A model generated the notes under the pieces. It worked only from the letters and a program-made list of their open reading frames with translations. It did no database searches and was not told the origin of the DNA. 64,000 nt of DNA from Peronospora farinosa (Eukaryota; Oomycota; Peronosporomycetes; Peronosporales; Peronosporaceae). The translations under genes were made by a program, and so were the position numbers. Where the stretch lies: NCBI GenBank assembly GCA_947646735.1, contig CANTFK010000710.1, positions 116,528 through 180,527 on the forward strand, read 5' to 3'. Within the stretch, counting starts at the first letter, position 1. The number at the start of each line of letters is the position of its first letter. Positions 18,277 through 28,910 of the stretch are shown here, piece after piece.

Positions 18277-20502
18277 TCACCGCTTATGCTGACTGCGCCT
18301 TGGTCCGATTCCACTTGCTTGGAGCAAGTACTTAAGTCGCTTCGTCCCTAGTGCCTTGGTCAACATGTCTGCCAGCTGGTCCACCGTTGACTTGTACTTG
18401 ACCACAATAATGTCTTGAGCCACATTCTCTCGGATGAAGTGGTGACGGATGTCGACGTGCTTGGTCCTGGCATTGTATCCTGAGTTGCTTGCAAGCCCAA
18501 TCGCACCTTGATTATCTTCATAGACCAAAGTCGCTCCCACTTGCTCATGACCGAGATCCTTGAGCATCGCGCGGACCCACAGTACTTCCTGGGTACAAAA
18601 GCTTAAGGCCATATACTCCGCCTCTGCCGAACTCAATGCCACAGTGCGCTGGTACTTGGACTTGAACACGACTGGTGCGCCACCAATCATCACCATTATG
18701 CCTGAAACCGAGCGTCGATCGTCGATGTTGCTTCCCCAGTCCGCGTCCGTGTATGCTGTTGCTTGGACCTCGCTTGCGCTGCCGTCGTAGATTATGCCGT
18801 AGTCTCTTGTAGTCTTGAGATATCGAAGAACACGAATGGAAGCCTTCCAATGTTGTTGACCAGGATTTTCCAAAAAACGTGACAACTGTGTGATTATATA
18901 CGCCACATCAGGTCGCGTACATGTTGTGATGTATAGCATACATCCAATCAACGACCTGTACGGCTTCGACTGCATTTCTTCTATTTCAGCGTCCGTAGCT
19001 GGTGATTGTATCTTTGATAGCTTCAATCCAGACTCGCATGGGTTGACAACTGCCTTGGCTTCATCTTGGTTAAATCGGCAGACCACGTCATCGATATAGC
19101 GAGTCTGACGAATCATCAGCGTACTGTCGTTACGATCATGATCGATCTCCATACCTAGAATAAACTTGACCTCACCGAGCTCCTTCATCTTAAACGAATT
19201 TTTCAGTGCTTTCTTGACTTCCTGGATCTCTCTACTGGTCTTGGCAGCGATGATCATGTCGTCGACGTAAAGACACACATAGACGAAGCTGCCATTGTTG
19301 ACCTTGACATAGACGCACTGATCTGCTCCACTGCTTTGAAAACCAATTTGCAGGAACACAGCATGGATAGTCTTGTTCCATGCACTCGCAGCTTGTTTGA
19401 GTCCGTAAATTGCCTTGTCTAGCTTGCACATCATCTTTTCAGCATTTTTTATGCCATTAGGTACTTCCATGTACACCTCTTCTTTGAGATCACTGTTTAG
19501 AAACGCCGTGTCTGCATCCATCTGTTCGGTCACGTATACCTTCGCCACCACCACAGCCAGCACGAGCCTGATCGAGTTCATGTTTGCTACGGGTGAGTAC
19601 GTCTCAAAAAAATCGACACCGAACTTCTGCTTGAATCCTTTTGCGACAAGTCGGGCCTTGTACCGCACCGCCTGTCCGTGCTCGTTGCGCTTTTTAGCGA
19701 ATACCCACCTGCATCCGATTATTCGGACGTTCTTCATCTTCGGGACAAGACTCCATGAACCATTTTCTGAATGAGCTTTAAGCTCAGCGCTCATAGCCTT
19801 CACCCATTCCTTGACTTCGTCGCTGTCCATGGCTTGCTGATATGTCGTCGGTGCATCATTTGCATCACCAATACTTGCCGCATATGCTAGTACAGCTTCT
19901 GCAAGCAGGTTATCTTCATCAATACGAGGTCGTTTGGGTGACGGCGGATAGAAATGATCGTCATTGTCAGGATCATCGTCGCTATCCATTGTGTTCTCGT
20001 CAGCCATAATCAATCCATTCCCAAGAAGAAGTGATAGTTCTCTTGGACGTCGAGATCGTTCCCTTTCGGGCCTGAAAACCATGTCACCGTTTACTGTTAA
20101 CTCATGTTGTCGATGATATGTCGTTAATTCTCTTCCTGATGATATAGGCTCATGTTCATCTTCTTGCATCTCGACGTCTTCAAATGGGTCCGCTGTAGAT
20201 TCCATTGGTTCATCCTCCACAGGATGTTCCTTCTCATTTTCCGGCTGAGCCACTTCTTCGATGTCCTTTATCACGTTGATGACTTCAGTCTTTTCTGTCA
20301 TCGTCGACGTGCTATAAATTCCATTCACTTCGCGTTCGTCGAGCTTCACTGATCTTGATATCTTGACTTTATTTAGCTCCAGATCATAGACGCGATAGCC
20401 CTTCGTATTGACCCCATAGCCAAGAAACATACACTTGAAGCTTTTTTGGCTCGAGCTTGGTGCGCTTAGCGTTGTCGACATGAGCATAACCAATTGATCC
20501 AA
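18277..20502 (-). CDS. Copia A reverse transcriptase-RNase H ORF
   Basis: Long ORF whose first ~20 codons are out of the true frame; the coding frame is entered near SFKCMFLGYG. It contains an acidic linker, the copia RT start (WVFAKKRNEHGQAVRYKARL..AKGFKQKFGVDFFETYSPVA), the catalytic YVDDMI, FILGMEI, and RNase H with TDADWGS, SSAEAEYMAL, EDNQGAI and KHVDIRHHFIRE. All catalytic blocks appear intact. It is separated from the upstream gag-integrase ORF by two frame breaks near 20600 and 20450, so a single polyprotein is not encoded as the sequence stands unless frameshifting occurs. Confidence 0.9.
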   Translation of the reverse strand: MDQLVMLMSTTLSAPSSSQKSFKCMFLGYGVNTKGYRVYDLELNKVKISRSVKLDEREVNGIYSTSTMTEKTEVINVIKDIEEVAQPENEKEHPVEDEPMESTADPFEDVEMQEDEHEPISSGRELTTYHRQHELTVNGDMVFRPERERSRRPRELSLLLGNGLIMADENTMDSDDDPDNDDHFYPPSPKRPRIDEDNLLAEAVLAYAASIGDANDAPTTYQQAMDSDEVKEWVKAMSAELKAHSENGSWSLVPKMKNVRIIGCRWVFAKKRNEHGQAVRYKARLVAKGFKQKFGVDFFETYSPVANMNSIRLVLAVVVAKVYVTEQMDADTAFLNSDLKEEVYMEVPNGIKNAEKMMCKLDKAIYGLKQAASAWNKTIHAVFLQIGFQSSGADQCVYVKVNNGSFVYVCLYVDDMIIAAKTSREIQEVKKALKNSFKMKELGEVKFILGMEIDHDRNDSTLMIRQTRYIDDVVCRFNQDEAKAVVNPCESGLKLSKIQSPATDAEIEEMQSKPYRSLIGCMLYITTCTRPDVAYIITQLSRFLENPGQQHWKASIRVLRYLKTTRDYGIIYDGSASEVQATAYTDADWGSNIDDRRSVSGIMVMIGGAPVVFKSKYQRTVALSSAEAEYMALSFCTQEVLWVRAMLKDLGHEQVGATLVYEDNQGAIGLASNSGYNARTKHVDIRHHFIRENVAQDIIVVKYKSTVDQLADMLTKALGTKRLKYLLQASGIGPRRSQHKR

Positions 20503-20592
20503 ACACTCGCAAGTGGTCTAGTCGAGGCTTCATCTTAAATCCAATCTCGTATGGAGTCGCGTCAGTGTGTGTGCTATTTGTTGTCCTTTTAA

Positions 20593-22380
20593 TTAAGTAC
20601 ACTGCCTGCTAACTGCCTCTGCCCACCAGGAAGTAGAAACACCCTTGTAGTGCATCATGCTCCGTGCCTTCTCCATAATCGTTCGGTTCATCCGCTCAGC
20701 CACTCCATTTTGTTGAGGGCTGTATGGCACAGTCTTTTGATGAAAAATTCCGTTACGCTGACAGATTTCATCCATGGCCTTGTTTACAAACTCAGTGCCG
20801 CTGTCAGAACGTAGACACTTGATGCGCTCTCCCCACTGATTCTCGTACATGGTCTTGAAAGACTCAAATCTTCTCGGCACTTCGCTCTTCTTCTTAAGGA
20901 AGTATTCCACAACGTACTTTGAGTAGTCGTCAACAAAGGTAAGCATATACTTTGCGCCACCTTTTGATCTCGTCTTCATCGGTCCCATTACGTCCGTGTG
21001 CACATGTTCCAGAACACGAGACGTCTTCGTCTGTGAATGAGATGGGAATTGTGTCACCGTTTGCTTGCCTTTCAAGCATCCACTGCATAGCGCCTTCGTC
21101 TTGAAATTGGTAATTGTAATACCAGTCGTCACACGCTGCGTTTCCAGCGCGTCCTTGTTCAAGTGACCCATACGAGCGTGCCAAAGATCATAATTGCTAT
21201 CGACGTCCGAATATTCCACGTATTGCGCCGTTTCCTGCTGACATTCTAGTATGTAGGCCTTGCCGACCTTTTTCCCCGAGGCGGTGGCTTGCTTTTTGTT
21301 CCAAATGATACATGATGTGCGCTCGAACTCAACATTGAGTCCGCGTTCTGCAAGCTTGCCGACCGATAGTAGTCGTCGATCCAGGCCAGGGATGTGGAGA
21401 ACATCTAACATCCGAATGCGCTTGCCGTCAATGCCCGTTAAACGCACCGATCCGGTTCCTACCACACGGATCTTCTTTCCATCCGCGATGGTCACCTCAA
21501 TGCTTGTCACTAGGTTTTTGTAGTCGAACAAGTCTTCTCGGTGCGGCGTCATGTGTGCCGTTGCACCACTGTCGATCAGCCACCCTGATGATCGACTCTC
21601 CCCGGCAGCGAAAACAGCGTCCTCTTCATTTTTGCCAGGCCCCTTAAAGTCCGGGCAGTCCCGCTTCATGTGACCGAACTTGTCACAGTTGAAGCATTTG
21701 CCTTTGAACCCACTTCGTTTCCTCGAGATGTTGTCCTTGCGTCCATTGTTCCTTCCGCTCTTGTCGAACCTTGCGTTCTTCGACTTTATCCCATGTGTTG
21801 TAGCCTTTAGCGCGCGTTCCGTGGCTTCCTTCTTGTCCTGTCGCTCATACTCCTTAAGAAGCTTCTCCTTTACCTCAATGAGAGTGACGTCCTTGGCGTT
21901 CTCCACGATCGACGCGATGATCTCGTACTCTGCAGGCAGACTGCTGAGCAAAACCACGAGCTGTCGCGCTTCGTCAATTGGCTCTCCCAGAGACTGGAGA
22001 CCAACAATTAGTTCATCGAACTTGTCCAGATGCTGGGTCATCGTCACGCCGTCGTCCATCTTAAAATCATGAAGACGGCGAGTCATCGTCACCCGATTGT
22101 GCATCGTCGTACGATTGTAGAACTCACGCAACGTAATCCATGCCTGGATAGCCGTCGTTGCCGACCGAATCTTGGTGTGATGCTCCACCGCAATGCCTTG
22201 AGCAATCAATCCCAGTGCCTTCATGTCATTAATCACCCACGCTTCAGTCATCTCAGCTTCGGGCTTGGCCATCTGGATGTGTGCTAGCAGTCCCTTTCTC
22301 GCCAGCGTCATTCGCATGACAAACCCCCAGTGGAAGTAATTGTCGCTCCCAAGGATGACTTCAGCCCTTTTCGCAGACAT
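20593..22380 (-). CDS. Copia A gag-protease-integrase ORF
   Basis: 595 residues from ATG 22380. The N-terminal gag (UBN2-like) contains LGSDNYFHWGFVMRMTL and a CX2CX4HX4C zinc knuckle (CFNCDKFGHMKRDC). The aspartic protease motif is WLIDSGATAHMT. Integrase has the HHCC zinc domain (HARMGHLNKDAL..CSGCLKG) and catalytic core (DVMGPM, DDYSKY, SDSGTEF, QQNGVAERMNR). The frame ends at WWAEAVSRQC, where a short direct duplication of GCAG (near 20610) shifts it; the integrase C-terminus continues in another frame. Confidence 0.92.
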   Translation of the reverse strand: MSAKRAEVILGSDNYFHWGFVMRMTLARKGLLAHIQMAKPEAEMTEAWVINDMKALGLIAQGIAVEHHTKIRSATTAIQAWITLREFYNRTTMHNRVTMTRRLHDFKMDDGVTMTQHLDKFDELIVGLQSLGEPIDEARQLVVLLSSLPAEYEIIASIVENAKDVTLIEVKEKLLKEYERQDKKEATERALKATTHGIKSKNARFDKSGRNNGRKDNISRKRSGFKGKCFNCDKFGHMKRDCPDFKGPGKNEEDAVFAAGESRSSGWLIDSGATAHMTPHREDLFDYKNLVTSIEVTIADGKKIRVVGTGSVRLTGIDGKRIRMLDVLHIPGLDRRLLSVGKLAERGLNVEFERTSCIIWNKKQATASGKKVGKAYILECQQETAQYVEYSDVDSNYDLWHARMGHLNKDALETQRVTTGITITNFKTKALCSGCLKGKQTVTQFPSHSQTKTSRVLEHVHTDVMGPMKTRSKGGAKYMLTFVDDYSKYVVEYFLKKKSEVPRRFESFKTMYENQWGERIKCLRSDSGTEFVNKAMDEICQRNGIFHQKTVPYSPQQNGVAERMNRTIMEKARSMMHYKGVSTSWWAEAVSRQCT

Positions 22381-22423
22381 GGGAGCGGCGAAGTTGTTCT
22401 TGAGCGTCTTGCGACTGTTAACC

Positions 22424-22683
22424 TGTTGAATTGATATATGTAGAAGAAGGCAAATTGTGAAGTAAATATATTTTGTCCTTAGTTCACTACCTTGAGCTAC
22501 ATCTAAGCCTTTCCTCGTCAGATCTTTGTTACTGACGTCATCTAGATATGTCCGTTAATATCTTCATGTCCTTTCAGGTATTGGCCTTTATCATATCCGT
22601 ATCCTGAAACGTCAGGATACGAATATGATATCATATAACGCCATTCGCCTATCCAACATGCATTCAGCGGTGGAATATCAACA
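22424..22683 (-). repeat. Copia A 5' LTR
   Basis: 260 bp, almost identical to the 3' LTR. It is followed in element orientation by GGTTAACAGTCGCAAG, the presumed primer-binding region, and flanked outside by CATGG at 22684-22688. Confidence 0.93.
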
Positions 22684-23089
22684 CATGGAATCCGTCTACC
22701 ATCAGGCAAGCTTTCATCAAATGTATTTCGATGAGAATGAAATTACTCGCTAGTGTTGTTTGGCTCGAGGAGCATAACATGTACTGAAGGCAATAAACAG
22801 TACTGACAGATTATCCGCATATATGAGCACATTGTCCAGCTACGGTATGATAAGCTACTATGCTGTGATGCATGATTTCATTGACAATTGCAAGTGCTTT
22901 CAATCGCGAAACCAGCATTTGTTACTGAGACGAATGCGCATTTTGATGAACTTTTCATAAAAATGCATGTATCGATAACTCCCATTGAGTATGCAATTGG
23001 ATACATCGATCAATAGTGTACATGTTTGCATTTCTTGACAAGGTATCGAGCATTTAGTATAATATATGCTATCGATAGCCATACAATTT
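22684..23089. repeat. Rest of the interrupted fourth array unit
   Basis: The spacer sequence of the ~1,159 bp unit resumes immediately after copia A (GGAATCCGTCTACCATC) and runs to ACAATT, where the LTR of copia B begins. It holds no gene copy. About 130 bp of spacer that would lead to the next unit are missing. Confidence 0.9.
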
Positions 23090-23349
23090 TATTGATATTT
23101 CACCGCTGAATGCATGTTGGATAGGCGAATGGCGTTATATGATATCATATTCGTATCCTGACGTTTCAGGATACGGAAATGATAAAGGCCAATACCTGAA
23201 AGGACATGAAGATATTAACGGACATATCTAGATGACGTCAGTAACAAAGATCTGACGAGGAAAGGCTTAGATGTAGCTCAAGGTAGTGAACTAAGGACAA
23301 AATATATTTACTTCACAATTTGCCTTCTTCTACATATATCAATTCAACA
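23090..23349 (+). repeat. Copia B 5' LTR
   Basis: 260 bp. The terminal dinucleotide reads TA instead of TG (a G-to-A change or a damaged junction). It ends CAACA, like the 5' LTR of copy A. Confidence 0.9.
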
Positions 23350-23392
23350 GGTTAACAGTCGCAAGACGCTCAAGAACAACTTCGCCGCTCCC

Positions 23393-23517
23393 ATGTCTGC
23401 GAAAAGGGCTGAAGTCATCCTTGGGAGCGACAATTACTTCCACTGGGAGTTTGTCATGCGAATGACGCTGGCGAGAAAGGGACTGCTAGCACACATCCAG
23501 ATGGCCAAGCCCGAAGC
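23393..23517 (+). pseudogene. Copia B gag, N-terminal fragment
   Basis: The first ~42 codons of the copia gag, same ATG context as copy A, with a Gly-to-Glu change in HWEFVMRM. It breaks after MAKPEA, where gypsy sequence begins. The rest of gag resumes at ~24927 with EMTEAWVIND. Confidence 0.9.
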
Positions 23518-24515
23518 TCGGCTGCACACTGGTCGCGTACCAAAAGCGCGTCATTGTACCCGACAGCCTGCGCGATGACCTAATTAATTGGTACCATCTG
23601 AGTCTCAGTCACCCGGGAAGTGAACGCCAGTACAAGACGATGAGACAGGTGCTTTACTGGCCCGGCATGGAAGCCGCTATAAACAAGGAGACGAAGAATT
23701 GCCTCGTTTGCAAGAAGGCCAAGTTACATGGAGGCAAGCAAGACTACGGATTATTGCCACCTCGGACACTCAAGACAGTGAACCCTTTCGACAAAGTTCA
23801 TGTTGATTTAATTGGTCCATACGAAGATGGATATTATGGCATCACAATGGTCGATCACGCCACGCGATGGCTGGAAGTGGGTATCCAGCCTGATAAAAGT
23901 TCTTTGACCACAGCCGAGAGCTTCGATCGTGAATGGCTATGCAAATACCCGCGTCCAGTAAAAGTCATTTATGACCAAGGGACAGAGTTTACTGGTAAAG
24001 AGTTTCAGGAGATGCTGCGCAGCTACGGAATTCAGTCCAAGCCCATCACAAGCAAGAACCCACAAGCGAACGCAATATGTGAGCGCGTGCATTTGGAGAT
24101 TTTGAATGTCATCCGTTGCTACGATGGAGCTGACTGGAAGAAGACCATACACTACGCTGCGTTCGCCGTGAGAGCTAGCTACCACAGTATTCTCAATGCT
24201 TCGCCAGGTCAGCTTCTCTTCGGGCAAGACATGATCACTCGTCAGCTTTACAATGCTAACTGGAGCTACCTATCCAAGCGCCGTTTCGATGCAATCCTCG
24301 CTGACAACGACCGCGAAAACAGCAAACGCCTCGAGCATTTTTACAATGCACGCGATCACGTGATGATGCGGATTTCCAAACAATTTCGTGCGAAGCTTCA
24401 CGCCGTGGCACAAGGACCGTTTCTAATACGTGCAGTTCATGACAACGGAACTGTCACGATAGACAAGGGCAAAGCGACCGAGCGTGTGAGTATCCGACGC
24501 ATTTTTCCATGCTGA
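23518..24515 (+). pseudogene. Gypsy integrase fragment inside copia B gag
   Basis: Begins mid-domain with VAYQKRVIVPDSL (another frame at the very start), then HLSLSHPGSERQYKTMRQVLYWPGM and CLVCKKAK, the H2C2 zinc finger, and the integrase core with DLIGPYEDGYYGITMVD, YDQGTEFTGKEF and an E in ANAICERVH. It ends with a C-terminal domain (HAVAQGPFLIRAVHDNGTVT). It is about 330 residues with no stop in the core and belongs to a gypsy lineage different from the chromodomain elements at 47-60 kb. No LTR or RT is attached, so it cannot be autonomous. Confidence 0.88.
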
Positions 24516-24573
24516 TTCTCACAGATCATGGGGAGAGTATGACACAGGTGGTATGGTTAATGACCTGCGAGAA

Positions 24574-24680
24574 CCAAGATGATAACCAAGATGATGACCA
24601 AGATGATGGCCAAGATGATGACCAAGATGATGACCAAGATGATGACCAAGATGATGACCAAGACGATGACCAAGATGATT
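24574..24680 (+). repeat. 12-bp minisatellite encoding Gln-Asp-Asp-Asp
   Basis: About nine copies of CCAAGATGATGA with single-base variants, directly downstream of the gypsy integrase. In one frame it encodes QDDD repeats. It is probably the acidic 3' tail of the same gypsy element. Confidence 0.9.
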
Positions 24681-24739
24681 GCGCAAGTACTTTCATTAGT
24701 TGGGTTAGTCTAGCCTACCATATAACCCTCCAACAAATA

Positions 24740-24926
24740 CATTCTCAATTTTACCTTTGACTCTGCAAGCCACGGGAATCTTGGTGCTCTCGTAGTACAG
24801 GACCATGCATGACACTTTCTGGCTCATCCGTCGTCGAACAAACCTCCTCCGCAAGCTGCAACTTAGACTTTGTCTCTAAGTTGTCAAATCGCATCCGCGA
24901 AAAAGCGTCAGCACCAACATTTTTTG
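24740..24926 (-). pseudogene. Gypsy RNase H-integrase linker fragment, opposite strand
   Basis: The minus strand reads KNVGADAFSRMRFDNLE, the typical end of gypsy RNase H (NVGADALSRM), followed by an acidic linker. It is inverted relative to the integrase fragment just before it, so the filler consists of at least two gypsy pieces in opposite orientation. Confidence 0.7.
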
Positions 24927-26587
24927 AGATGACTGAAGCGTGGGTGATTAATGACATGAAGGCACTGGGATTGATTGCTTAAGGCATTGCGGTGGAGCAT
25001 CACACCAAGATTCGGTCGGCAACGACGGCTATCCAGGCATGGATTACGTTGCGTGAGTTCTACAATCGTACGACGATGCACAATCGGGTGACGATGACTC
25101 GCCGTCTTCATGATTTTAAGATGGACGACGGCGTGACGATGACCCAGCATCTGGACAAGTTCGATGAACTAATTGTTGGTCTCCAGTCTCTGGGAGAGCC
25201 AATTGACGAAGCGCGACAGCTCGTGGTTTTGCTCAGCAGTCTGCCTGCAGAGTACGAGATCATCGCGTCGATCGTGGAGAACGCCAAGGACGTCACTCTC
25301 ATTGAGGTAAAGGAGAAGCTTCTTAAGGAGTATGAGCGACAGGACAAGAAGGAAGCCACGGAACGCGCGCTAAAGGCTACAACACATGGGATAAAGTCGA
25401 AGAACGCAAGGTTCGACAAGAGCGGAAGGAACAATGGACGCAAGGACAACATCTCGAGGAAACGAAGTGGGTTCAAAGGCAAATGCTTCAACTGTGACAA
25501 GTTCGGTCACATGAAGCGGGACTGCCCGGACTTTAAGGGGCCTGGCAAAAATGAAGAGGACGCTGTTTTCGCTGCCGGGGAGAGTCGATCATCAGGGTGG
25601 CTGATCGACAGTGGTGCAACGGCACACATGACGCCGCACCGAGAAGACTTGTTCGACTACAAAAACCTAGTGACAAGCATTGAGGTGACCATCGCGGATG
25701 GAAAGAAGATCCGTGTGGTAGGAACCGGATCGGTGCGTTTAACGGGCATTGACGGCAAGCGCATTCGGATGTTAGATGTTCTCCACATCCCTGGCCTGGA
25801 TCGACGACTACTATCGGTCGGCAAGCTTGCAGAACGCGGACTCAATGTTGAGTTCGAGCGCACATCATGTATCATTTGGAACAAAAAGCAAGCCACCGCC
25901 TCGGGGAAAAAGGTCGGCAAGGCCTACATACTAGAATGTCAGCAGGAAACGGCGCAATACGTGGAATATTCGGACGTCGATAGCAATTATGATCTTTGGC
26001 ACGCTCGTATGGGTCACTTGAACAAGGACGCGCTGGAAACGCAGCGTGTGACGACTGGTATTACAATTACCAATTTCAAGACGAAGGCGCTATGCAGTGG
26101 ATGCTTGAAAGGCAAGCAAACGGTGACACAATTCCCATCTCATTCACAGACGAAGACGTCTCGTGTTCTGGAACATGTGCACACGGACGTAATGGGACCG
26201 ATGAAGACGAGATCAAAAGGTGGCGCAAAGTATATGCTTACCTTTGTTGACGACTACTCAAAGTACGTTGTGGAATACTTCCTTAAGAAGAAGAGCGAAG
26301 TGCCGAGAAGATTTGAGTCTTTCAAGACCATGTACGAGAATCAGTGGGGAGAGCGCATCAAGTGTCTACGTTCTGACAGCGGCACTGAGTTTGTAAACAA
26401 GGCCATGGATGAAATCTGTCAGCGTAACGGAATTTTTCATCAAAAGACTGTGCCATACAGCCCTCAACAAAATGGAGTGGCTGAGCGGATGAACCGAACG
26501 ATTATGGAGAAGGCACGGAGCATGATGCACTACAAGGGTGTTTCTACTTCCTGGTGGGCAGAGGCAGTTAGCAGGCAGTGTACTTAA
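24927..26587 (+). pseudogene. Copia B gag-protease-integrase, remainder
   Basis: Resumes exactly where the N-terminal fragment breaks (GAGATGACTGAAGC). A CAA-to-TAA change at about 24979 adds a stop. The open frame then runs through the zinc knuckle, protease and integrase as in copy A and ends at the same WWAEAVSRQC frame break. Confidence 0.9.
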
Positions 26588-26677
26588 TTAAAAGGACAAC
26601 AAATAGCACACACACTGACGCGACTCCATACGAGATTGGATTTAAGATGAAGCCTCGACTAGACCACTTGCGAGTGT

Positions 26678-28903
26678 TTGGATCAATTGGTTATGCTCAT
26701 GTCGACGACGCTAAGCGCACCAAGCTCGAGCCAAAAAAGCTTCAAGTGTATGTTTCTTGGCTATGGGGTCAATACGAAGGGCTATCGCGTCTATGATCTG
26801 GAGCTAAATAAAGTCAAGATATCAAGATCAGTGAAGCTCGACGAACGCGAAGTGAATGGAATTTATAGCACGTCGACGATGACAGAAAAGACTGAAGTCA
26901 TCAACGTGATAAAGGACATCGAAGAAGTGGCTCAGCCGGAAAATGAGAAGGAACATCCTGTGGAGGATGAACCAATGGAATCTACAGCGGACCCATTTGA
27001 AGACGTCGAGATGCAAGAAGATGAACATGAGCCTATATCATCAGGAAGAGAATTAACGACATATCATCGACAACATGAGTTAACAGTAAACGGTGACATG
27101 GTTTTCAGGCCCGAAAGGGAACGATCTCGACGTCCAAGAGAACTATCACTTCTTCTTGGGAATGGATTGATTATGGCTGACGAGAACACAATGGATAGCG
27201 ACGATGATCCTGACAATGACGATCATTTCTATCCGCCGTCACCCAAACGACCTCGTATTGATGAAGATAACCTGCTTGCAGAAGCTGTACTAGCATATGC
27301 GGCAAGTATTGGTGATGCAAATGATGCACCGACGACATATCAGCAAGCCATGGACAGCGACGAAGTCAAGGAATGGGTGAAGGCTATGAGCGCTGAGCTT
27401 AAAGCTCATTCAGAAAATGGTTCATGGAGTCTTGTCCCGAAGATGAAGAACGTCCGAATAATCGGATGCAGGTGGGTATTCGCTAAAAAGCGCAACGAGC
27501 ACGGACAGGCGGTGCGGTACAAGGCCCGACTTGTCGCAAAAGGATTCAAGCAGAAGTTCGGTGTCGATTTTTTTGAGACGTACTCACCCGTAGCAAACAT
27601 GAACTCGATCAGGCTCGTGCTGGCTGTGGTGGTGGCGAAGGGATACGTGACCGAACAGATGGATGCAGACACGGCGTTTCTAAACAGTGATCTCAAAGAA
27701 GAGGTGTACATGGAAGTACCTAATGGCATAAAAAATGCTGAAAAGATGATGTGCAAGCTAGACAAGGCAATTTACGGACTCAAACAAGCTGCGAGTGCAT
27801 GGAACAAGACTATCCATGCTGTGTTCCTGCAAATTGGTTTTCAAAGCAGTGGAGCAGATCAGTGCGTCTATGTCAAGGTCAACAATGGCAGCTTCGTCTA
27901 TGTGTGTCTTTACGTCGACGACATGATCATCGCTGCCAAGACCAGTAGAGAGATCCAGGAAGTCAAGAAAGCACTGAAAAATTCGTTTAAGATGAAGGAG
28001 CTCGGTGAGGTCAAGTTTATTCTAGGTATGGAGATCGATCATGATCGTAACGACAGTACGCTGATGATTCGTCAGACTCGCTATATCGATGACGTGGTCT
28101 GCCGATTTAACCAAGATGAAGCCAAGGCAGTTGTCAACCCATGCGAGTCTGGATTGAAGCTATCAAAGATACAATCACCAGCTACGGACGCTGAAATAGA
28201 AGAAATGCAGTCGAAGCCGTACAGGTCGTTGATTGGATGTATGCTATACATCACAACATGTACGCGACCTGATGTGGCGTATATAATCACACAGTTGTCA
28301 CGTTTTTTGGAAAATCCTGGTCAACAACATTGGAAGGCTTCCATTCGTGTTCTTCGATATCTCAAGACTACAAGAGACTACGGCATAATCTACGACGGCA
28401 GCGCAAGCGAGGTCCAAGCAACAGCATACACGGACGCGGACTGGGGAAGCAACATCGACGATCGACGCTCGGTTTCAGGCATAATGGTGATGATTGGTGG
28501 CGCACCAGTCGTGTTCAAGTCCAAGTACCAGCGCACTGTGGCATTGAGTTCGGCAGAGGCGGAGTATATGGCCTTAAGCTTTTGTACCCAGGAAGTACTG
28601 TGGGTCCGCGCGATGCTCAAGGATCTCGGTCATGAGCAAGTGGGAGCGACTTTGGTCTATGAAGATAATCAAGGTGCGATTGGGCTTGCAAGCAACTCAG
28701 GATACAATGCCAGGACCAAGCACGTCGACATCCGTCGCCACTTCATCCGAGAGAATGTGGCTCAAGACATTATTGTGGTCAAGTACAAGTCAACGGTGGA
28801 CCAGCTGGCAGACATGTTGACCAAGGCACTAGGGACGAAGCGACTTAAGTACTTGCTCCAAGCAAGTGGAATCGGACCAAGGCGCAGTCAGCATAAGCGG
28901 TGA
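26678..28903 (+). CDS. Copia B reverse transcriptase-RNase H ORF
   Basis: 741 codons, nearly identical to the copy A ORF, with the same out-of-frame first ~20 codons. RT YVDDMI and RNase H blocks are present. Differences seen include Gly for Val before YVTEQMD and Arg for His in KHVDIRRHF. The two upstream frame breaks are the same as in copy A. Confidence 0.9.
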   Translation: MDQLVMLMSTTLSAPSSSQKSFKCMFLGYGVNTKGYRVYDLELNKVKISRSVKLDEREVNGIYSTSTMTEKTEVINVIKDIEEVAQPENEKEHPVEDEPMESTADPFEDVEMQEDEHEPISSGRELTTYHRQHELTVNGDMVFRPERERSRRPRELSLLLGNGLIMADENTMDSDDDPDNDDHFYPPSPKRPRIDEDNLLAEAVLAYAASIGDANDAPTTYQQAMDSDEVKEWVKAMSAELKAHSENGSWSLVPKMKNVRIIGCRWVFAKKRNEHGQAVRYKARLVAKGFKQKFGVDFFETYSPVANMNSIRLVLAVVVAKGYVTEQMDADTAFLNSDLKEEVYMEVPNGIKNAEKMMCKLDKAIYGLKQAASAWNKTIHAVFLQIGFQSSGADQCVYVKVNNGSFVYVCLYVDDMIIAAKTSREIQEVKKALKNSFKMKELGEVKFILGMEIDHDRNDSTLMIRQTRYIDDVVCRFNQDEAKAVVNPCESGLKLSKIQSPATDAEIEEMQSKPYRSLIGCMLYITTCTRPDVAYIITQLSRFLENPGQQHWKASIRVLRYLKTTRDYGIIYDGSASEVQATAYTDADWGSNIDDRRSVSGIMVMIGGAPVVFKSKYQRTVALSSAEAEYMALSFCTQEVLWVRAMLKDLGHEQVGATLVYEDNQGAIGLASNSGYNARTKHVDIRRHFIRENVAQDIIVVKYKSTVDQLADMLTKALGTKRLKYLLQASGIGPRRSQHKR

Positions 28904-28910
28904 GTGGGAG

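Larger units (their letters stand above)
18010..22683 (-). mobile_element. Ty1/copia LTR retrotransposon, copy A
   Basis: 4,674 bp element on the minus strand, bounded by 260-bp LTRs with TG..CA ends and flanked by a 5-bp target duplication CATGG (18005-18009 and 22684-22688) inside the fourth array unit. Protein order on the minus strand is gag-protease-integrase (ORF 22380-20593) then RT-RNase H (ORF to 18277); INT before RT defines copia. The two ORFs are out of frame with each other. A purine-rich GTGAGTGGGAG abuts the 3' LTR. The LTRs differ at only two positions by eye, so insertion is recent. Confidence 0.95.

Noticed and set aside
24574..24680. QDDD repeat as part of an acidic host protein
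   Set aside because: It directly follows a gypsy integrase and lies inside the filler in copia B; it is element tail sequence.
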